Source: Acidimicrobiaceae bacterium (lineage in GTDB: Bacteria; Actinomycetota; Acidimicrobiia; Acidimicrobiales; Bog-793). From it: a stretch of 64,000 nt of DNA. A program made the translations under genes and the position numbers. Each line of letters opens with the position of its first letter. Within the stretch, counting starts at the first letter, position 1. Positions 59,648 through 64,000 of this stretch are shown piece after piece. Where the stretch lies: positions 62,001-126,000 of the forward strand of contig JAODBO010000144.1 of NCBI GenBank assembly GCA_025464005.1. Direction: 5' to 3'. Under the pieces are notes generated by a model that was not told the origin of the DNA, did not search any database, and was given only the letters and a program-made list of their open reading frames with translations.

Positions 59648-61620
59648 GCCCGCGACCCGAAGCTGTCGGTGGACGGCGCCGCGCCCGTATCGGTGTTCGC
59701 GCGCTGCTGTTCGCAGGTGGGTTCGTCCTCGCAGGCGCCACCGCGGCCATGGCCTACTGGACCGTGTCTGTCATCTACGGGAACCCGAACTACGCGCTGG
59801 CGCAGGCGAACAGCCTTTCCGCCGCCACGACGCCGACCGCGACGGTGAACGGCAGCGGGGCGATCACGGTCGGGTGGAGCCTCCCGGCTAGCCAGCTTCC
59901 TGGCACGCACTACCAGGTGACCCGCACGAGCGGTCCCGGAAGTCCAGCGCCGGTGTGCACGGTGGCGTCCACTTCGACCTCCTGCCAGGACAGCAACCTC
60001 ACCGCCGGCACCGCCTACAGCTACTCCGTCGCGGCATCTCTCGCCAGCTGGAAGTCTTCGTCGATCGCGGTCTCGGCCACGACGGCAACCCCGACGTTCG
60101 CGATCACCCTCTCGCCGAGCCCGTACACGGCAGGGACGGCGATCAGCGTGACGAAGGTTCAGGCGACGATCGGCGCGAGCGTAGATAGCACCTATACCGG
60201 AACGAAGACGATCAGCTGGTCCGGCCTCGCGAACAGCCCCTCTGGCCAGGCGCCGTCGTATCCGTCCAGCTCGGTGACCTTCACCAATGGAGTGGCGAAC
60301 CCTGGCTCGACCTTCACCGCGTACGCCGCTGGAACTAACACCCTTACCGCCACGGACGCCAACGCCACGACCGTGACCGGCTCCTCGACATTCACCGTCA
60401 CCTTCGGCCCGGCGACGAAGATCGTGCTGTCCGGCGGGACGAGCTTGGCATCGGCGTCGAATGAGACGCTCACCGCCACGATCGAGGACGCGGCTGGCAA
60501 CACCGTCACGACGGGTGCCGACGCCACTCGCTCGGTCACCTTCGCCCAGCCGTCGGGCTCCGGCTCGGTCACCGGCCTCGGATCTTCGACAGCATCGGGC
60601 GGCATCGCCTCGAAGGTGGTCACGGGCAACGTCGCCGGCACGGCGAACCTTCAGGCAAGCGCCACCCTCACCCAGGGTGCGACGACCTCGAACACACTTG
60701 CGGTCACCGTCACCTTCGGCCCCGCGACGAAGATCGTGCTCTCCGGCGGGACGAGCTTGGCATCGGCGTCGAACGAGACGCTCACCGCCACGATCGAGGA
60801 CGCGGCCGGCAATGCCGTCACCACGGGTGCGGACGCAAGTCCATCGGTCAGCTTCACCGAACCAACAGGCTCGGGTTCGGTCACCGGCCTCGGCTCCTCG
60901 ACCGCCGCTGGCGGTATCGCGCAGCTGTCGGTCACCGGCAACGTCGCCGGTACCGCGAACCTTCAGGCCAACGCGACCCTCACCCGGGGGTCGACGACCT
61001 CGAACACACTTGCGGTCACCGTGACCTTCGGCCCCGCGACGAAGATCGTGCTGTCCGGCTCCACGTCGCCTCTCGGCTCGGGTGCGCCGCGCACGGTGAC
61101 TGCGACGATCGAGGACGCGGCGGGCAACACCGTCACCGCGGGCGCTGATTCCAGCCGCTCGATCACCTTCGCCCAGCCGACAGGGACCGGCTCGGTCACG
61201 GGCCTCGGCTCTTCGCCAGCCACTGGCGGCATCGCCACGAAGGTCGTCACCGGCAACGCGGTCGGCTCGGTCACGCTCCAGGCGAGCGCCCCCCTCACGC
61301 AAGGCACCACGACCTCGGGCACGATCGCCTTCACAGTGAACCCTGCACCGACGATCACGTCGCCGACCGTGGGATCCCCGGAGAACCCGGGGCACGGCGG
61401 GACGGCGACCTTCACCATGAGCGGCACGAACTTCGAGAGCGGACTCACCGTGACGGGCAATGGGTCCGCCACCGTCAACAGCTTCACCTGGACCAGCTCC
61501 ACGACAATTAGTGTCAACGTGACAGGTAAAGGCGGGTCTGGTGCGAGCGGTAGCTTCACCGTCACGAATCCCGACGGCGGGACTGTGACGTCCGCAAACG
61601 GTAGCTTCACCAACGGTTAG
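59644..61620 (+). CDS. Secreted multi-repeat Ig-like/fibronectin protein
   Basis: A 658-aa exported protein. The signal ends LAGATAAMAYWTVSVIYG, again with an AY-W/F-T boundary. Next come a fibronectin type III-like domain (about 55-150; GAITVGWSLP...YQVTRTSGPG), a linking beta domain, three Ig-like repeats of exactly 104 residues (about 254-565; each starts FGPATKIVLSG and contains TATIEDAAGN and GSVTGLGSS), and an IPT/TIG-like end domain (TITSPTVGSPENPGHGG). No membrane anchor or LPxTG. It looks like a long rod for adhesion or matrix assembly. The start ATG overlaps the previous stop (ATGA). Confidence 0.78.
   Translation: MSPRPEAVGGRRRARIGVRALLFAGGFVLAGATAAMAYWTVSVIYGNPNYALAQANSLSAATTPTATVNGSGAITVGWSLPASQLPGTHYQVTRTSGPGSPAPVCTVASTSTSCQDSNLTAGTAYSYSVAASLASWKSSSIAVSATTATPTFAITLSPSPYTAGTAISVTKVQATIGASVDSTYTGTKTISWSGLANSPSGQAPSYPSSSVTFTNGVANPGSTFTAYAAGTNTLTATDANATTVTGSSTFTVTFGPATKIVLSGGTSLASASNETLTATIEDAAGNTVTTGADATRSVTFAQPSGSGSVTGLGSSTASGGIASKVVTGNVAGTANLQASATLTQGATTSNTLAVTVTFGPATKIVLSGGTSLASASNETLTATIEDAAGNAVTTGADASPSVSFTEPTGSGSVTGLGSSTAAGGIAQLSVTGNVAGTANLQANATLTRGSTTSNTLAVTVTFGPATKIVLSGSTSPLGSGAPRTVTATIEDAAGNTVTAGADSSRSITFAQPTGTGSVTGLGSSPATGGIATKVVTGNAVGSVTLQASAPLTQGTTTSGTIAFTVNPAPTITSPTVGSPENPGHGGTATFTMSGTNFESGLTVTGNGSATVNSFTWTSSTTISVNVTGKGGSGASGSFTVTNPDGGTVTSANGSFTNG
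60403..61338 (+). repeat. Three 312-bp direct repeats encoding Ig-like domains
   Basis: Units at 60403-60714, 60715-61026 and 61027-61338 have identical length. The first two share long identical DNA stretches (for example around acgaagatcgtgctgtccgg and gacgagcttggcatcggcgt), the third is more diverged. Such similarity indicates recent duplication or ongoing recombination, so copy number may vary between strains. Confidence 0.93.
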
Positions 61621-61672
61621 CGCGGCGCGTCACGGGAGGCGCCGCCGGCTCCCTGTGGGTAATGATGTCGGG

Positions 61673-62017
61673 ATGGAACTAGAACACGACGAGCGCCCGT
61701 GGGGTAGCTACACCGTGCTGTCGGACGGAGACGACCACAAGGTCAAGGAGATACTGGTCCTCCCCGGAAAGCGCCTCTCGTACCAGAAGCACTTCAAGCG
61801 CGCCGAGCACTGGTTTGTCGTGCGGGGCCAAGGAACGGTCACCCTCGAGGGGGTCGACATCTCCGTAGGGCCGGGCTCGACGATCGACGTCGCCCTCGAG
61901 GCGCCGCATCGTATGGCCAACACGGGCGGCGAGGACCTGCTCTTCGTGGAGGTCCAGCACGGCACGTACTTCGGCGAGGACGACATCATCCGCCTGGAGG
62001 ACGACTTCGGGCGCTAG
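61673..62017 (+). CDS. Cupin, mannose-6-phosphate-isomerase type II-like
   Basis: A 114-aa single-domain cupin. RPWGSYTVLSDGDDHKVKEI, then LPGKRLSYQKHFKRAEHWFVVRG and VEVQHGTYFGEDDIIRLEDDFGR match the C-terminal isomerase domain of GDP-mannose pyrophosphorylase/PMI type II proteins. The metal ligands are in HFKRAEHW and the later PHRMANTG. Mannose-sugar supply would serve PimA-type pathways. ATG 61673 is preferred over the track's GTG 61655; a TAATGAT element 7 nt upstream suggests another leaderless start. Confidence 0.87.
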   Translation: MELEHDERPWGSYTVLSDGDDHKVKEILVLPGKRLSYQKHFKRAEHWFVVRGQGTVTLEGVDISVGPGSTIDVALEAPHRMANTGGEDLLFVEVQHGTYFGEDDIIRLEDDFGR

Positions 62018-62071
62018 GAGGCCGGTAGGGCACATGCCGCAATCACCGCACGATGACTTTCATGTCGTATC

Positions 62072-62752
62072 ATGCACGATATGAGCGAGCTACCGACGGC
62101 GACGCTGATCGCCGCGCGGTTCCGGCGGGGCATGGAGTACAAGAACGCAGGGCGGCTGCGCGCTCTCGTCAAGGTCCGCATGAAGTCTGAAGCGTGGTCG
62201 GAATTCAAAGCAACGCTCACCAGTGCGCCCGGCTACATTACGGATTCTTTTGCCCCCGGGATTGGTTACTTTCCCGGCGGCGCCGAGCCGACCGCGGAGT
62301 TCAAGGTCACCGGAGATCTGCTCTCGGTGCGGAACACCGCGAGCAGTCTCGCGAAGCAGTACGGCCAGCCCGCGGTGCGCGTGAACTTCGAGGCGGCCTC
62401 GGAGGCGATGCTCTTCGACCTCGACCTCTCGCTGTCGGATTGGCGAATCGAGTACCTCCTGCCGGAGGATTCGCCCGCAGCGCGGGCCGAGGCCGTCTTC
62501 TGGCTGACGAAGTCGAGCGGGATCGACATGCCGGTCGGGCGCGTGACCGGCGACCGGCTGGTCATCGACGGCGGGCTCGGCTTCGTCGCCCGGGCGCACC
62601 GGGCGATTGCCGAACGGTTCGGTCGACCGGTGTCGGTTGCATCCGTGCTCGTCGAGCGGTGGGGGATGGACGGTGACCAACGTGGGTTCCTCCGCGAGCA
62701 GCGGACCGAGCGCGCCACCGACGAGGAGATCGGTCGCATCCTGCTCGCCTGA
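62072..62752 (+). CDS. Hypothetical protein
   Basis: A 226-aa cytosolic protein I cannot place in a family. It has a basic N-terminal half (AARFRRGMEYKNAGRLRALVKVRMKS), a middle segment ITDSFAPGIGYFPGGAEP, and a C-terminal half that looks like an alpha/beta domain (VRVNFEAASEAMLFDLDLSL; GIDMPVGRVTGDRLVIDGGLG). No signal peptide or membrane helix. TATCAT at 62068-62073 overlaps the first ATG, so the in-frame ATG at 62081 (MSELPTATL) may be the real, leaderless start. It is tail-to-tail with the LOG gene. Confidence 0.72.
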   Translation: MHDMSELPTATLIAARFRRGMEYKNAGRLRALVKVRMKSEAWSEFKATLTSAPGYITDSFAPGIGYFPGGAEPTAEFKVTGDLLSVRNTASSLAKQYGQPAVRVNFEAASEAMLFDLDLSLSDWRIEYLLPEDSPAARAEAVFWLTKSSGIDMPVGRVTGDRLVIDGGLGFVARAHRAIAERFGRPVSVASVLVERWGMDGDQRGFLREQRTERATDEEIGRILLA

Positions 62753-62813
62753 CGCGAGCGGGTCGACGGGGCTGACGGACCAGACGAGTGCGCCCGGAGC
62801 AGGACTTCGGGCG

Positions 62814-63929
62814 CTAGAGCTCCGCGTCCCTCGGCACGGCCGGCGAGCCGAGTTCGTCCTGGGTGACGGCGATCGGGGAGTCCCTCCCGGGTACGAGGGC
62901 GTTCAGCGCGTCGATCAGCTGGCGGAGCCGCCCGTGGTGCGTGCGGTCGAACTCGAGAGCGATACGCGCCAGCTCGAGGTGATCGTCACTGGCGCGCTCG
63001 GGAGCAAGCGGCTCGGTGCGCCAGATTCCCCGCTCGGAGCAGATGTCGGCGAACGCCGCCGAGAGCATGTCCAGCTCCTCGCCGCTCGGAGCGTGTTGGA
63101 GGCGCAGCACCATCGTGTTTCCGACGAAGCGGAGCGAGTGGTAGTTGCGGTGGAAGCCGAGCAGCTCGGCGATCGCCTCGTCGACGTTGTCGGTGATCCG
63201 GTAGAGCGCTGCGTCGAGCGGATCGGCGAGGCCTCGCCCGTAGACCTGCTCCGTGACGAAGCGCTCCCACGCCTCCCAGTAAGCGTCACCGGGCGTGTCG
63301 ACGAGCAGGATCGGGGCCGGCTCGGCCTTTCCCGTCTGGAGGAGCGTCAGCAGTTCGAACGCCTCGTCGAGGGTCCCGAAGCCGCCCGGCAGCACGAGGA
63401 AGCCGGTGGACTCTTTCATGAGCATGAGCTTGCGCGTGAAGAAGTACTTCATCTCGACGAGCTTCTCGTTCTCGGCGATCCACGCGTTCGGAAGCGCCTC
63501 GAAGGGCAGCCGGATGTTGACCCCGATCGCCATCTCCGACCCGGCGCCCTCGTTTCCGGCCGCCATGATCCCCGGGCCTGCGCCGGTGACCACCATCCAT
63601 CCCGCCTCGGCGAGCCGATGCGCGAGATCCCGCGCCAAGACGTAGAGGTTGTCCGAGGGCGCCGTGCGAGCAGAACCGAAGATCGTGACCTTCGGCACCT
63701 CGCGGTACGGGGCGAACATCGCGAACGCGTCGGCCATCTCGGCAAGCGCCGAGCGAGCGATCTTCAGGTCGAGACGGTTCGCCCCGTTGCGGGTCAGCTC
63801 GAGCGCCGCGGCGAGGATGGCGCGGTGCATGTCGCGGTTGCGCCTGGCACCTACGGCATCGAGCAGGGAGTCGACGAGCGCTGCGATGTTCTCGGTCGTT
63901 GGCTCGTCGCCCGCAGGCTCGCCGGTCAC
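62814..63929 (-). CDS. LOG-family (TIGR00730-like) nucleotide phosphoribohydrolase-like protein
   Basis: A 371-aa protein with the LOG/'lysine decarboxylase-like' fold: VTIFGSARTAPSD, VVTGAGPGIMAAGNEGA and the catalytic STGFLVLPGGFGTLDEAFE (PGGxGTxxE). Family members release adenine-type bases from nucleoside 5'-monophosphates. It is longer than the ~190-aa cytokinin-activating enzymes, with N- and C-terminal helical additions, the layout of the larger bacterial LOG group. The track start is 63968; GTG 63929 has AAGGGA upstream and overlaps the stop of the preceding gene (GTGA). Confidence 0.88.
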   Translation of the reverse strand: MTGEPAGDEPTTENIAALVDSLLDAVGARRNRDMHRAILAAALELTRNGANRLDLKIARSALAEMADAFAMFAPYREVPKVTIFGSARTAPSDNLYVLARDLAHRLAEAGWMVVTGAGPGIMAAGNEGAGSEMAIGVNIRLPFEALPNAWIAENEKLVEMKYFFTRKLMLMKESTGFLVLPGGFGTLDEAFELLTLLQTGKAEPAPILLVDTPGDAYWEAWERFVTEQVYGRGLADPLDAALYRITDNVDEAIAELLGFHRNYHSLRFVGNTMVLRLQHAPSGEELDMLSAAFADICSERGIWRTEPLAPERASDDHLELARIALEFDRTHHGRLRQLIDALNALVPGRDSPIAVTQDELGSPAVPRDAEL

Positions 63930-64000
63930 CCGACTGTTCCCTTCGCCGCGTCCTCGTCGCACAGCCACACGACGCGCTCGGCACGCACCCTCGAGGCCGG
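63926..64000 (-). CDS. 3' end of an unidentified gene
   Basis: Entering from the right edge, the minus strand reads 24 codons ending RVVWLCDEDAAKGTVG before a TGA at 63928-63926 that overlaps the GTG of the LOG gene (GTGA). The overlap and the protein-like composition suggest a real, co-translated upstream gene. Too little is visible to name it. Confidence 0.5.
   Translation of the reverse strand, partial: PASRVRAERVVWLCDEDAAKGTVG

Noticed and set aside
59407-61395. 662-aa minus-strand ORF opposite the secreted repeat protein
   Set aside because: Repetitive Arg/Gly/Asp-rich antisense translation of the 312-bp repeats; no domain, no ribosome site.
56840-61620. Sortase-anchored surface proteins
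   Set aside because: No LPxTG-like motif, terminal hydrophobic helix and basic tail in any of the four products.

Overview
High-GC bacterial DNA with dense gene packing, frequent GTG starts and 4-nt ATGA/GTGA gene overlaps. Gene content points to an actinobacterium: a WhiB factor, an ANTAR regulator, an F420:NADPH oxidoreductase, a mycothiol ligase (mshC-like) with a mycothiol-dependent isomerase-like protein, and the order thrS - HIT - phosphatidylinositol-phosphate synthase - acyltransferase - PimA-like mannosyltransferase ... yebC - ruvC - ruvA - ruvB - yajC - secD - secF, which I recognise from Mycobacterium (Rv2614c-Rv2587c area). Mycobacterium-specific features are absent, so a deep-branching class such as Acidimicrobiia is my best guess (inference only).

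Layout. 1-16.7 kb is a mixed transport/stress/regulation region: partial SRPBCC gene, MFS transporter, FtsH, cysteine-desulfurase-like protein, DUF4118 membrane protein, a KimA-like permease fused to an OB-fold domain, divergent ANTAR and WhiB genes, an SDR, a MarR/MMPL divergent pair, DedA and two small unknowns. 16.7-20.5 kb is an L-arabinose/ribulose cassette (araB, araD, araM). 20.5-29.7 kb carries redox and amine genes (aldo/keto reductase, HAD phosphatase, agmatinase-like protein, group II decarboxylase, desaturase, peroxiredoxin, MFS, npdG, mshC). 29.8-45.9 kb is the conserved actinobacterial core: thrS, phosphatidylinositol mannoside synthesis, M48 protease, yebC, Holliday-junction resolution (ruvCAB), Sec accessory proteins (yajC, secD, secF) and serS. 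46-49.9 kb on the minus strand is a tightly overlapped thiamine-thiazole operon (thiO, thiS, thiG, thiD, methyltransferase). 50-56.1 kb is glutamate synthase (gltB, gltD). 56.5-61.6 kb is a four-gene operon of secreted low-complexity, Ig-like proteins behind a strong promoter and a long structured leader. 61.7-64 kb holds a cupin, an unknown, a LOG-family protein and the 3' end of another gene.

Points that matter most: (1) the secreted operon, three of whose products share a C-terminal GCxGA motif, two of them behind SipW-like signal sequences, and whose leader resembles a ydaO-type (c-di-AMP) riboswitch; (2) two genes, serS and patA, whose only good start is a CTG overlapping the upstream stop (CGCTGA), so routine gene callers would truncate both; (3) repeated -10 boxes (TAnnnT) 7-8 nt ahead of start codons, indicating leaderless mRNAs, including a possible 9-codon upstream ORF coupled to thiO; (4) a five-copy 17-bp repeat containing the agmatinase start codon. 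No tRNA, rRNA, CRISPR array, transposase or integrase was recognised.
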